Below are positions 36,345 through 44,728 of a DNA stretch of 64,000 nt, piece by piece. Below the pieces are notes generated by a model that was given only the letters and a program-made list of their open reading frames with translations, did not search any database and was not told the DNA's origin. This DNA is from Caldicoprobacter guelmensis (GTDB taxonomy: Bacteria > Bacillota > Clostridia > Caldicoprobacterales > Caldicoprobacteraceae). Position 1 is the first letter of the stretch. Every line of letters starts with the position of its first letter. The position numbers and the translations under genes were made by a program. The stretch lies in NCBI RefSeq assembly GCF_016908415.1, contig NZ_JAFBDW010000002.1, forward strand, positions 345,792-409,791, written 5' to 3'.

Positions 36345-37007
36345 GTGAACATCGTGTTACTGGGCCCGCCTGGCAGTGGGAAGGGAACGCAAGGGCAACT
36401 TCTAGCTGAGGATTTCAATTTGGTACAATTATCTACAGGAGATTTGTTTCGCCAGATCCTACAGGACCCTGGCCATCCTTTGTACGACAAACTACAGGTT
36501 GTCAAACAGGGTAAGCTGGTGTCCGATGAGGTTGTAAACGCTGTGGTAGAAGATGCATTGACAAAGTTAAAAAACGCCAAGGGTGTAATATTTGATGGCT
36601 TTCCCAGGACTGTTGCCCAGGCAGAGGCGTTGGATAAAATGCTGAATTCGATGAACAAAAAAGTTGATGTAGTAATCAATTTTGATGTGACGAAGCATGT
36701 GCTCTTGCACAGGTTGCTGGGTAGAAGAATTTGTCCTAACTGTAAAAGGATATTTCATATAAGGCAGGGATATACAGAGTGCCCTGACTGTAGAGTGCAA
36801 CTTATAACGAGAGAAGACGATAACGAAGAAGTCATAATGAAGCGATTCAATGAGTATAACGAAAAAACCGCCGGTGTGAAGGAGTATTATCTTAATTCTT
36901 CTGATTGTGTTTTTATAAACTTGACCGTAGATGACCCTGATATCACTGCCGAAGAAGTACATAATGAGATAGTGTCGGAGTTAGCTAAGAAGGGGCTAGC
37001 GCAATAA
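36345..37007 (+). CDS. adk: Adenylate kinase, zinc-LID type
   Basis: The product has 220 residues. P-loop GPPGSGKGTQ at the N-terminus, FDGFPRT near residue 85, and a LID with CPNC and CPDC pairs that bind structural zinc, as in Gram-positive enzymes. It interconverts ATP+AMP and 2 ADP. The location is outside the ribosomal spc operon where many Firmicutes keep adk, so it may be a second copy. GTG at 36345 is 8 bases from AGGAGG at 36331-36336; TTG at 36342 is the alternative. Confidence 0.92.
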   Translation: MNIVLLGPPGSGKGTQGQLLAEDFNLVQLSTGDLFRQILQDPGHPLYDKLQVVKQGKLVSDEVVNAVVEDALTKLKNAKGVIFDGFPRTVAQAEALDKMLNSMNKKVDVVINFDVTKHVLLHRLLGRRICPNCKRIFHIRQGYTECPDCRVQLITREDDNEEVIMKRFNEYNEKTAGVKEYYLNSSDCVFINLTVDDPDITAEEVHNEIVSELAKKGLAQ

Positions 37008-37020
37008 GGAGAAAGTGCAA

Positions 37021-37710
37021 ATGAAAGTTTTTGCAATCGGTGACCTTCACTTGTCGGAAGCCAATCCCAAACCCATGGATGTGTTTGGTGAGCACTGGTT
37101 TCAGCACTGGGAGAGGATAAAGTATAACTGGATAAGCAAGGTGGGACCAGAGGATGTGGTCCTCATTCCCGGTGATATAAGCTGGGCTATGAAGCTGGAG
37201 GAGGCTAAGCCTGACCTTGAAAGCATAGGACAGCTCCCTGGACGAAAGATTATAATAAGGGGGAACCACGATTATTGGTGGTCTTCTATATCCAAAGTGA
37301 GGAAGATGCTTCCCGATAATATGTTTGCAATACAGAACGACAGCATATTTTTTGAGGGCATTGCTTTTTGCGGTACACGTGGATGGACAGTTTTGGAAGC
37401 ACGGGAAGACGTGCAGCATGATATCAAGATATTTAATAGGGAACTGAATAGACTGAAATTATCGCTGGACAGCGCTAAGGGAGCTAGAGAAATAGTGGTG
37501 ATGCTTCATTATCCCCCTTTTGATGAGAGGGGAAACGAGAATGATATGGCTAAGCTGATCAGGCAATATCCCGTGAAACACGTGGTGTTTGGTCACCTTC
37601 ACGGTGCAAGCTTGAGTAGCGCGGTAGAAGGGTATATGGACGGCGTCACGTATCATTTGGTCTCATGCGATTATCTGAATTTTGACCTCAAATTGATAAT
37701 GGAAGGATAA
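37021..37710 (+). CDS. Calcineurin-like metallophosphoesterase
   Basis: The product has 229 residues. All metal motifs are present: GDLHL, GDISW, RGNHDYWW, MLHYPPF and FGHLHG. The dimetal centre hydrolyses phosphoesters; the substrate is unknown (bacterial YmdB/YkuE-type relatives vary). It starts 14 bases after adk and shares its transcript. The ATG at 37021 is 9 bases from AAGGAG; a GTG at 37015 is too close. Confidence 0.9.
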   Translation: MKVFAIGDLHLSEANPKPMDVFGEHWFQHWERIKYNWISKVGPEDVVLIPGDISWAMKLEEAKPDLESIGQLPGRKIIIRGNHDYWWSSISKVRKMLPDNMFAIQNDSIFFEGIAFCGTRGWTVLEAREDVQHDIKIFNRELNRLKLSLDSAKGAREIVVMLHYPPFDERGNENDMAKLIRQYPVKHVVFGHLHGASLSSAVEGYMDGVTYHLVSCDYLNFDLKLIMEG

Positions 37711-37736
37711 GTTATTGTAGTTAATCAACTTAGCCA

Positions 37737-38498
37737 TTATGATTTTGTCTGCGTACCCGGTTTTTCAATCAAATATTTCCAGTAACGTACGGGCATGAAC
37801 TGTCGCTGAAGTCGTGGATTGATCCTGCTTTTGATGGCGATGTTTTGAAAGTATTCCTTCCACAGGGTTTGATAGTCAAATTCTTCGTCATCTAGTGGGA
37901 GGGCTTCTTTAAACTCAAAGGGCAAGATGGCATATTGCCCTTGGCTGTGAAAAGCAGCCAGCTTTCTCTTTACGTCATGTATTATCCAGTCCTGGGTCGG
38001 CATGCGCCTTTTAAAGTGAGGTGCAATTATGCCCAAAATGTTAAAGTCAGGTTCAATGGGAGCGTAAAATATCCCATTTTTAAGTAACCGGAAACGTATC
38101 AATCCCAGCATTTTACCAGCTTCTTGGCTTACTTTTTTGTGTAGGACATGAATCCGAAACACATACGGGTCGGCCAAGGCCGAATCAACGCTTTTGCCCA
38201 TCTTAAAGCCCAGTTTGAGATATCTGTATATGGCTGTTCCTGCATCCTGAGCCTCTGAAAGAAAGGCGTACAGCACTTTTTTGGCTGCTGAAGAGGATAT
38301 TTTGTGTACTATGGCGTCATACACCCTTTGTGCTTTTTGTTGGTCTGTATTTATGTACACATATTGTACAAACAGGTTGTCCTGTATATTGTCGTCGCTT
38401 AGGATTTTTTCGGGCTCTTCTTGCCGGTAATACGCTTCGTATATGGCCGTTAACAACCCCTCGAAGCTTCCATCATATACATAGTAAACCACTTTCAC
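37737..38498 (-). CDS. TIGR03915-type putative DNA metabolism protein
   Basis: The protein has 253 residues, begins MKVVYYVYDGSFEGLLTAIYEA, and carries FRIHVLHKKVSQEAGKM and LRFRLLKNGIFYAPIEPDFN in the middle. It matches the family found beside a radical SAM protein and sometimes fused to a uracil-DNA glycosylase-like domain. No experimental function is known to me. Its start overlaps the stop of the radical SAM gene by four bases, so the two are translated together and probably act together. Confidence 0.78.
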   Translation of the reverse strand: MKVVYYVYDGSFEGLLTAIYEAYYRQEEPEKILSDDNIQDNLFVQYVYINTDQQKAQRVYDAIVHKISSSAAKKVLYAFLSEAQDAGTAIYRYLKLGFKMGKSVDSALADPYVFRIHVLHKKVSQEAGKMLGLIRFRLLKNGIFYAPIEPDFNILGIIAPHFKRRMPTQDWIIHDVKRKLAAFHSQGQYAILPFEFKEALPLDDEEFDYQTLWKEYFQNIAIKSRINPRLQRQFMPVRYWKYLIEKPGTQTKS

Positions 38499-39805
38499 AT
38501 CTCTCCTGTTATGACCGTATGTACATCTTCTGGTTGGAACAACTGGGGATAAAGAGAGGGAAAGGTAAGCTGTTCACCTGCTACCTTTGTGCTATTTTGT
38601 TGCTTGGCTGTGGGCTTGAGCATTTGATACAGCGTCAGCTCGTTTATATTTCTCTCCCCGTAGAACTTGCCATTGCAGGTTATGAAGTGGCGTGCCCTTT
38701 TGAGCACAACGCCGAAACGCTTCAAAATATCAAAGTCGATGGTGCTGTACCGCCTTGCTGCAATTATGCGTTTGGCAGAGCGAACACCAATTCCGGGAAC
38801 CCTGATCAGCATCTCGTAGTCGGCACGGTTAACTTCGACGGGAAACAAGTGGAGGTTTCTGAGCGCCCAGGCTGACTTTGGGTCGATTTCGGTATCTAAC
38901 AGTGGTTGGTTTTCATCCAGCAGTTCGTCGGCCTTAAAGCCATAAACTCTAACTAACCAGTCGGCTTGATACAGGCGGTGTTCACGCATAAGAGGAGGGC
39001 TGGCAATAGACGGTAAATTTGGGTGTTGTGTCACAGGCACATAGGCCGAGTAGTACACCCTCTTTAAAGAGAAATGGTTATAGAGGCTTTCGGATAGCTT
39101 GAGTATTTTCAGGTCATTATCGGGCGTTGCACCTACTATAAGCTGCGTGGTTTGACCAGCAGGGACAAAAAGGGGGGCATTTTTATATAGTTTTCGCTCC
39201 TCACGGGTTTGAAGTATTTTCGAGTGAATGAACTCCATGGGCCGGATGATCGAGTCCCTGCTTTTTTGGGGTGCCAACAACTGAAGCCCCTGGCTGGACG
39301 GAAGCTCTATGTTGACGCTTATGCGATCAGCGTATTTACCAGCCTCAGCTATCAATAACGGATCTGCGCCTGGAATAACCTTTAAGTGGATGTATCCATT
39401 AAACTGATATTCTTTGCGCAGCTTTTTTACGGTTGTTACTAATAGCTCCATGGTGTAATTTGGGTTTTTATATACAGCCGAGCTTAAAAACAGCCCTTCG
39501 ATGTAGTTCCTCTTGTAAAAATTTATGGTAAGCTGGGCCACTTCGTCGGGCGTGAATGTGGCGCGGGGGACATCGGCCGTTGCGCGGTTTACGCAGTACA
39601 AGCAATTGAAGGCGCAATGGTTGGTAAACAATATCTTGAGCAGGGATATGCATCGCCCGTCGTCCGACCAGCTATGGCAAATGCCGGGCAAGCTTGCATT
39701 GCCAAGTCCGCTTGACCTGTTTCGGCGAGAACTCCCGCTGGATGAACAGGATACGTCGTATTTAGCAGCCGCACCTAGAATCTTTAATTTTGTATGCAAA
39801 TCCAT
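38495..39805 (-). CDS. Putative DNA modification/repair radical SAM protein (TIGR03916 type)
   Basis: The protein has 436 residues. The radical SAM cluster motif is CAFNCLYC (CxxxCxxC) near residue 65. The C-terminal half has a helix-hairpin-helix-like stretch (LIRVPGIGVRSAKRIIAARR, about 345-365), which fits nucleic-acid binding. Family context links it to uracil-DNA glycosylase-like repair, but the reaction is not known. It is the first gene of a two-gene unit; the partner overlaps its stop. Confidence 0.82.
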   Translation of the reverse strand: MDLHTKLKILGAAAKYDVSCSSSGSSRRNRSSGLGNASLPGICHSWSDDGRCISLLKILFTNHCAFNCLYCVNRATADVPRATFTPDEVAQLTINFYKRNYIEGLFLSSAVYKNPNYTMELLVTTVKKLRKEYQFNGYIHLKVIPGADPLLIAEAGKYADRISVNIELPSSQGLQLLAPQKSRDSIIRPMEFIHSKILQTREERKLYKNAPLFVPAGQTTQLIVGATPDNDLKILKLSESLYNHFSLKRVYYSAYVPVTQHPNLPSIASPPLMREHRLYQADWLVRVYGFKADELLDENQPLLDTEIDPKSAWALRNLHLFPVEVNRADYEMLIRVPGIGVRSAKRIIAARRYSTIDFDILKRFGVVLKRARHFITCNGKFYGERNINELTLYQMLKPTAKQQNSTKVAGEQLTFPSLYPQLFQPEDVHTVITGEM

Positions 39806-39910
39806 AACGGGAACCCCCCATTACACCGTGTAGGTAAATTTTATCACATTTTGACTCATGTTGCAAACATATGTTTGGGTTTCACTTTCAAAAAATTTTT
39901 ATCAAAACGT

Positions 39911-39940
39911 TTGACAAAGTACGAGCTTTTGTGTTAAACT
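39911..39940 (+). promoter_or_regulatory. Promoter of the infC operon
   Basis: TTGACA (39911-39916) and TAAACT (39935-39940) are spaced by 18 bases, just upstream of the structured leader. Confidence 0.6.
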
Positions 39941-39945
39941 TTATC

Positions 39946-40090
39946 TTGCCATCAAGTAGAAGCTATCCACTTCTCACCTTCCGGCGCGAGAGGGCTGCCA
40001 GGAAGGTCAATATGGCGGTTAGGAGATGATATTCTCTGGGCTGCGCTATGGAGATGAGAGTGGGTAGATTTGTGCCCGCTCTTTTGTTTT
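39946..40090 (+). ncRNA. Structured leader of the infC-rpmI-rplT operon with attenuator
   Basis: The leader contains a 7-bp helix (39976-39982 with 40001-40007) and ends in a hairpin (GAGTGGG 40058-40064 with CCCGCTC 40075-40081) followed by a T-rich run, a Rho-independent attenuator. In Firmicutes this operon is controlled by L20 binding to such a leader, so an L20-type leader is likely. Assignment is by position and general shape. Confidence 0.6.
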
Positions 40091-40113
40091 ATTAAATTCG
40101 GGGGTGAACGGTC

Positions 40114-40626
40114 ATCAACAAAAAAGAATTATTGGTTAACGAGCAGATTAGGGACAAAGAAGTAAGGGTGATTAGCGAGACGGGTGAGCAGCTGGGCATT
40201 ATGCCAATTGAGAAGGCTCTACGGCTTGCCGAGGAGAGGCAGCTCGATTTGGTCAAAATTGCTCCAAAGGCCAACCCACCCGTATGCAAGATCATGGATT
40301 ATGGTAAATACCTGTTTGAAATGGCAAAGAAGGAGAAGGAGGCACGTAAAAACCAGAAGGTCATCAATGTTAAGGAGATACGTTTGTCGGCTTCTATAGA
40401 AGACCACGACCTGGGGGTTAAGGCCAGAAATGCCGATAAGTTTTTAAAGGCAGGGGACAAGGTGAAGGTGACAATCAGGTTTAGAGGCAGAGAAATGGCT
40501 CACCCTGAGGTAGGGTATGAAGTTATGGAGAAGTTTGTGTCCATGCTGACGGTGGAAGCTGTGATGGAGCGTAAGCCCACCCTGGAAGGGAATCAGATGA
40601 TTATGGTATTAGCGCCAAAGACGTAA
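40114..40626 (+). CDS. infC: Translation initiation factor IF-3
   Basis: The product has 170 residues. IF-3 binds the 30S subunit and checks start-codon pairing. The conserved N-terminal NEQIRDKEVRVI and KPPVCKIMDYGKYLFE-like segment (here NPPVCKIMDYGKYLFE) are clear. The true start is the rare codon ATC at 40114, 6 bases after GGGGGTGA; this gives the family N-terminus INKKELLVNEQIRD. IF-3 genes conserve such rare starts because the factor rejects them, which sets up autocontrol. An in-frame TTG at 40132 would cut six residues and lacks a site. Confidence 0.95.
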   Translation: MNKKELLVNEQIRDKEVRVISETGEQLGIMPIEKALRLAEERQLDLVKIAPKANPPVCKIMDYGKYLFEMAKKEKEARKNQKVINVKEIRLSASIEDHDLGVKARNADKFLKAGDKVKVTIRFRGREMAHPEVGYEVMEKFVSMLTVEAVMERKPTLEGNQMIMVLAPKT

Positions 40627-40689
40627 TGGAATGAATTTATAGCAGTTAAGCAGCAAACAAGGATAAAGCAGTGAGAGGAGGAATAAACA

Positions 40690-40887
40690 ATGCCTAAAAT
40701 CAAGACCCATCGAGGGGCAGCCAAGAGATTCCGCCTTACCAAAAATGGGAAAATAAAGAGGGCTAAGGCGTTTAAGAGCCATTTGCTTACCAAAAAGTCA
40801 CCAAAGAGAAAACGGCAGCTCAGGAAAGCCACCTATGTTGCATCTGTTGAGGTCAAGAAGATAAAGCAGCTGATTCCTTATAAATAA
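40690..40887 (+). CDS. rpmI: 50S ribosomal protein L35
   Basis: The protein has 65 residues, very basic, with the family N-terminus [20 protein letters not shown] and the [11 protein letters not shown] segment. It is a structural protein of the large subunit. It lies between infC and rplT in the standard order; AGAGGAGG precedes the ATG. Confidence 0.98.
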   Translation: MPKIKTHRGAAKRFRLTKNGKIKRAKAFKSHLLTKKSPKRKRQLRKATYVASVEVKKIKQLIPYK

Positions 40888-40908
40888 GGCAGTAAAGGAG
40901 GGTGTGTT

Positions 40909-41268
40909 ATGGCTAGAGTAAAGAAAGCGCTCAATGCAAGGAAGAAGCACAAGAAGATACTGAAGCTTGCAAAAGGTTATTATGGCGCCAAGAGCAGGCA
41001 GTTCAGAGCAGCCAATCAAGCGGTGATGAAAGCGCTGGCATATGCGTATGTGGGAAGAAGGCTCAAGAAAAGGGACTTCCGCAAGTTGTGGATTGCTAGG
41101 ATCAATGCGGCGGCAAGGCAGAACGGTTTAAGCTACAGCCGGTTTATAAATGGCCTGCGCAAGGCAGGGATTCAGATAGACAGAAAGATATTGGCGGATA
41201 TGGCTGTCAACGATGCCAACGGTTTTGCACAGTTGGTAAACATAGCTAAAGAAAAGTTGCATGCGTAA
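40909..41268 (+). CDS. rplT: 50S ribosomal protein L20
   Basis: The protein has 119 residues. The basic N-terminus ([19 protein letters not shown]) is followed by the globular domain with [16 protein letters not shown]20 is needed for early 50S assembly and represses its own operon through the leader RNA. AAGGAGG precedes the ATG; a terminator follows 28 bases after the stop. Confidence 0.98.
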   Translation: MARVKKALNARKKHKKILKLAKGYYGAKSRQFRAANQAVMKALAYAYVGRRLKKRDFRKLWIARINAAARQNGLSYSRFINGLRKAGIQIDRKILADMAVNDANGFAQLVNIAKEKLHA

Positions 41269-41296
41269 GTTTCAAGCAGCCGTAAGGTAAGGGGGA

Positions 41297-41334
41297 AAAG
41301 GCCTCATTGAAAATGAGGTCTTTTGTTCATTTTT
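41297..41334 (+). terminator. Terminator of the infC-rpmI-rplT operon
   Basis: A 12-bp stem (41297-41308 with 41312-41323, one G-T pair) with a 3-base loop is followed by a T-rich stretch. Confidence 0.85.
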
Positions 41335-41440
41335 ACGTAAATTGAGTTTTAAGAAATTCATCTTATCTTGAGCTTACACGATGAATTTTAAGTGAGATTA
41401 CGGTTTGTGGAATGGGATGGGAGGGTAAATCATTTATAAT

Positions 41441-42781
41441 ATGATTATTAAAACTCTAAGGCTTTTGCCTACACAAATCCTGGTGCTTGGCTTTGCTTCC
41501 ATGATCTTAGTAGGTGCTTTGCTTCTCACTTTGCCTATAGCTTCCAGTTCAGGTGAAAGCATAGGCTTTTTAAATGCCTTGTTTGAAGCAACTTCAGCGG
41601 TATGCGTCACCGGCCTTGTGGTGGTAGATACTGGTGATGATCTAAGCCTATTTGGCCAGCTGGTCATAATTTCACTTATTCAGATGGGCGGCTTAGGGTT
41701 TATGACCATGGCAACGTTGGTATTCCTGCTTTTGGGAAAGCGAATTACCTTGAGGGAAAGGCTTGTGATACAGGAAGCCCTCAATGAGTTTAAATTGCAG
41801 GGCGTTGTGCGTCTAACCAGAAACATAATTGGGATTACTTTCCTGATAGAGGGGATTGGCGCCTTAATCCTTGCTTTGCGGTTTGTTCCGTTATACGGCT
41901 GGGGTAAGGGGCTTTATTTCAGCATATTCCACGCCATTTCAGCTTTCTGTAACGCCGGCTTTGACCTCATGGGAGGGTATAGGAGTTTTACTGGCTTTAC
42001 CGACGATTTCATCGTAAACTTTGCGATAATGGGTTTAATCATATGTGGAGGGCTTGGCTTTTCTGTCTTGCTGGATATTTACAGAAACAAGCGTTTTGAG
42101 AAGTGGTCATTGCACACAAAGCTGGTGGTGTGCGTTACTGCTATATTGATTGTGACGGGTGCCTTGTTCTTCTTTATTGTGGAATTCAATAATCCGGCTA
42201 CCTTGGGCGGCCAGAATTGGAGGGGCAAGATTCTAGGGGCATTATTCCAATCTGTGACCCCTAGAACCGCTGGATTCAATACAATTGATCAGGCTTCTCT
42301 CAGGAATGCCTCGAAGTTTATGACCATCATCCTGATGTTTATTGGGGCTTCACCTGCGGGTACGGGTGGGGGAATCAAGACCACTACGGCCAGCGTAATT
42401 CTGCTTACGGTGCTCAGCGTAATCAAAGGCAGGCGTGATGTAGAGGTTTTTAATAGAAGGATCCCTTATAGTATTGTAAACAGGGCGCTGGCGATAGCGG
42501 TTATAAGTTTCATTATATTGGTGAGCGTTAGCATGATATTGTCTCTGATTGAGCCCTATCCGCTGGTTGACGTGATCTTTGAAACGGCCTCTGCTTTGGG
42601 AACGGTGGGGTTGAGTACCTTTAATAACTCTGAATTAAACGATATTAGCAAAATATTCGTTATTATGACCATGTTTGCAGGTAGGGTAGGTCCTTTGACG
42701 CTGACGCTGGCCTTTGCAAAGAGGCTGGCAGGCGACAATGGCAATGTGAAATACCCTGAAGGTAAGGTAATGGTGGGTTAA
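41441..42781 (+). CDS. ktrB: Potassium uptake channel subunit KtrB
   Basis: The protein has 446 residues and about ten membrane segments in the four M1-P-M2 repeats of the Trk/Ktr/HKT family. Filter regions are seen as SAVCVTGLVV, AFCNAGFDLM, PRTAGFNTI and SALGTVGLST, each with the conserved Gly. The flexible gate loop ASPAGTGGGIKTTT is present in repeat 3. It forms the K+ pore and is gated by KtrA, encoded 18 bases downstream. A purine-rich GGGAGGG lies 15 bases before the ATG, somewhat far. Confidence 0.93.
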   Translation: MIIKTLRLLPTQILVLGFASMILVGALLLTLPIASSSGESIGFLNALFEATSAVCVTGLVVVDTGDDLSLFGQLVIISLIQMGGLGFMTMATLVFLLLGKRITLRERLVIQEALNEFKLQGVVRLTRNIIGITFLIEGIGALILALRFVPLYGWGKGLYFSIFHAISAFCNAGFDLMGGYRSFTGFTDDFIVNFAIMGLIICGGLGFSVLLDIYRNKRFEKWSLHTKLVVCVTAILIVTGALFFFIVEFNNPATLGGQNWRGKILGALFQSVTPRTAGFNTIDQASLRNASKFMTIILMFIGASPAGTGGGIKTTTASVILLTVLSVIKGRRDVEVFNRRIPYSIVNRALAIAVISFIILVSVSMILSLIEPYPLVDVIFETASALGTVGLSTFNNSELNDISKIFVIMTMFAGRVGPLTLTLAFAKRLAGDNGNVKYPEGKVMVG

Positions 42782-42798
42782 AAAGGAGGTATTTTGTT

Positions 42799-43458
42799 AT
42801 GAAGAAGCAGTTTGCAATTATCGGCATAGGGCGTTTTGGTTCAAGCGTTGCAAAGACTTTGTGTGCCCTGGGCCATGATGTCCTTGCTGTCGATAGGAGC
42901 CAGGAAAGGATACAGGAGATAGCCGATTGTGTGACGCATGCTGTTCAAGCCGATGCTACTGATGAGGAAACTCTGAGATCGTTGGGCATAAGGAATTTTG
43001 ATGCTGTGGTGGTTTCGATAGGGGATGATATACAGTCCAGCATATTGATCGCATTGCTTTGCAAGGAACTGGGGGTCAAATTCGTAATAGGTAAGGCACA
43101 AAATGACCTGCATGCGAAAGTGTTGTACAAGATAGGCGTTGACAAGGTGGTATTTCCTGAAAGGGATATGGGAGTCAAAATTGCACATCATTTGGCATCA
43201 ACCAACGTACTTGACTATATCGAGCTTGCATCTGACTATAGCCTGGTGGAGGTTACAGCCATTCCTGAATGGATTGGAAAGTCACTGAAACAGATCAACA
43301 TGAGAGTGGTATACGGCCTCAATATTGTGGCCATAAAACGCGGCGATGATGTGCTGGTCTCTCCAAAAGGTGAGGACGTGATTTATGAAGGCGACGTATT
43401 GGTGGCCATTGGGCGGAACGACCACATAAAGATGTTAGAGGAGAGGGCACAGGAGTAA
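42799..43458 (+). CDS. ktrA: Potassium uptake regulatory subunit KtrA (RCK domain)
   Basis: The protein has 219 residues. The N-terminal RCK Rossmann domain starts with IIGIGRFGSSVA (GxGxxG) and ends around residue 140; the C-terminal TrkA-C domain (about 140-215) is the usual site for c-di-AMP in Firmicutes. The protein forms the octameric ring under KtrB and gates it by ATP/ADP. AAAGGAGG precedes the ATG; the operon continues into the methyltransferase gene after 3 bases. Confidence 0.94.
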   Translation: MKKQFAIIGIGRFGSSVAKTLCALGHDVLAVDRSQERIQEIADCVTHAVQADATDEETLRSLGIRNFDAVVVSIGDDIQSSILIALLCKELGVKFVIGKAQNDLHAKVLYKIGVDKVVFPERDMGVKIAHHLASTNVLDYIELASDYSLVEVTAIPEWIGKSLKQINMRVVYGLNIVAIKRGDDVLVSPKGEDVIYEGDVLVAIGRNDHIKMLEERAQE

Positions 43459-43461
43459 AAG

Positions 43462-44271
43462 GTGGTAATGCGCTTGGAAGAGTACGTCACTAGTACGCAA
43501 AACCCTTCTATCAAGCGAATTAAAATGTTGCACAACAAAAAATATAGGGATATCTACGGGCAGTACTTGGTAGAAGGAGTTAAGATGGTAAAAGAAGCGT
43601 TAAATGAAGGCGAAAGCATCTGGGCTTTGGTGGTATCAAGAGGGTTTAACTGGCTTGAATTTAAAAACCAGGTAGGCATACCGATAGATAATTTGAGGAC
43701 TTTAGTTGTAGAAGATAAGCTGTTTGCGAGCATCAGCGATACACAAACGCCTCAGGGGATTCTAGCGGTGGTAAACAAAAAGGAGTATCGTCTTGAACAC
43801 CTGTTGAGCAAACAATCGTTTTTTATAGTGGTTTTAGACCAGATAAGAGATCCGGGGAACCTGGGAACCATAATAAGGACTATGGATGCAGCAGGGGGAG
43901 ATGGAGTTGTTTTGCTCAAAGGCTGTGTGGACCCCTTTAATTTAAAGGTTGTGCGCTCCACCATGGGCTCGATATTTCGCATGCCCATCTATGAGGTGGA
44001 GGACCACATCGAGTTTTTCAACAGGCTTGTGGAAGCCAAAGTCCATATTCTGGTCAGCCATCTGAACGGTTCCAACCTATTTGAGTGGCCGGGGGGATAT
44101 GATAGAATAGCTGTTGTCGTTGGGAATGAATCAGAGGGCGTGCGTCAAGAAATATGCGGGTTTGCTTCTTCGCTAGTAAGGATACCCATGCCGGGGAGAG
44201 CAGAATCCCTTAATGCTTCGGTGGCTGCAGGTGTATTGATATATGAGGTGCTGCGCAAATCAGGCAAATAA
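43462..44271 (+). CDS. SpoU/TrmH-family RNA 2'-O-methyltransferase
   Basis: The protein has 269 residues. The N-terminal substrate-binding part (about 10-100) includes the TSTQNPSIKRIKML segment. The SPOUT domain has LDQIRDPGNLGTIIRT (motif 1), VVGNESEGV (motif 2) and IPMPGRAESLNASVAAGV (motif 3), which together form the knotted SAM site. It methylates a ribose in rRNA or tRNA; RlmB/TsnR-like relatives act on 23S rRNA. It is commonly found just before pheS in Clostridia. GTG at 43462, 6 bases from AGGAG, is preferred. Confidence 0.92.
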   Translation: MVMRLEEYVTSTQNPSIKRIKMLHNKKYRDIYGQYLVEGVKMVKEALNEGESIWALVVSRGFNWLEFKNQVGIPIDNLRTLVVEDKLFASISDTQTPQGILAVVNKKEYRLEHLLSKQSFFIVVLDQIRDPGNLGTIIRTMDAAGGDGVVLLKGCVDPFNLKVVRSTMGSIFRMPIYEVEDHIEFFNRLVEAKVHILVSHLNGSNLFEWPGGYDRIAVVVGNESEGVRQEICGFASSLVRIPMPGRAESLNASVAAGVLIYEVLRKSGK

Positions 44272-44285
44272 TGCCTTGAAATTTC

Positions 44286-44314
44286 TTGAATCCAGGTAGT
44301 GCGTATGGTATAAT
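44286..44314 (+). promoter_or_regulatory. Promoter upstream of yqzL and the T-box
   Basis: TTGAAT (44286-44291) and a perfect TATAAT (44309-44314) preceded by TGG are spaced by 17 bases. A second possible promoter inside yqzL (TTTACA 44414-44419, 17 bases, TAATAG 44437-44442) could start directly at the T-box. Confidence 0.55.
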
Positions 44315-44349
44315 TAGCCTAAGAAAAGCCGGTGAAGGAGATGGGACCG

Positions 44350-44439
44350 GTGAGGCTGGCTGACATAATATGGAAAATTTTTGAAAAGACGGGTTCCATA
44401 AATGCTTACATCCTTTACAAGGAACTCGTAATGCTTTAA
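44350..44439 (+). CDS. yqzL: YqzL-family small protein
   Basis: The open frame gives 29 residues from GTG at 44350 (32 from an ATG at 44341 that abuts the ribosome site AAGGAG). The core IWKIFEKTGSINAYILYKEL matches the tiny YqzL proteins of Firmicutes, which have the same WkvFe.TGni.aYLLYKE pattern. Their function is unknown. It sits between a good promoter and the pheS T-box, ending just before the T-box stem I. Confidence 0.75.
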   Translation: MRLADIIWKIFEKTGSINAYILYKELVML

Positions 44440-44442
44440 TAG

Positions 44443-44691
44443 ATAAAGGCGATGATGGAGAGGAGTATACCCTTAACGTCTTTATACAGAGAGGGGGACG
44501 CCATGGGCTGAAAGCGCCCCTATAAAGACGAGGGTAGAAGTTCGCTCCGGAGCTGGGGGCTGAAGTGGTAGTAGGTCCTGCCGGGTTTGACCCGTTATCG
44601 TTGAAGGAGGTTTCGTTTTTCACGAAACGAAATTGGGTGGTACCACGTGGCGTGTTAAGCCTTCGTCCCATGCTCGGACGAAGGCTTTTTT
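44443..44691 (+). promoter_or_regulatory. T-box riboswitch, phenylalanine specifier
   Basis: The leader has the AGTA bulge of stem I (44464-44467), the GGGCTGAAAGCGCCCC distal helix, and a specifier loop with TTC (Phe) at 44541-44543. The T-box core GGGTGGTACCACG is at 44635-44647. The terminator pairs 44657-44668 with 44676-44687 and ends in a T-run. Uncharged tRNA-Phe would bind the specifier and T-box and allow read-through into pheST. Confidence 0.93.
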
Positions 44692-44728
44692 AATACATGA
44701 CCATATCCATGAAAGGAGAGGGCTGTAG

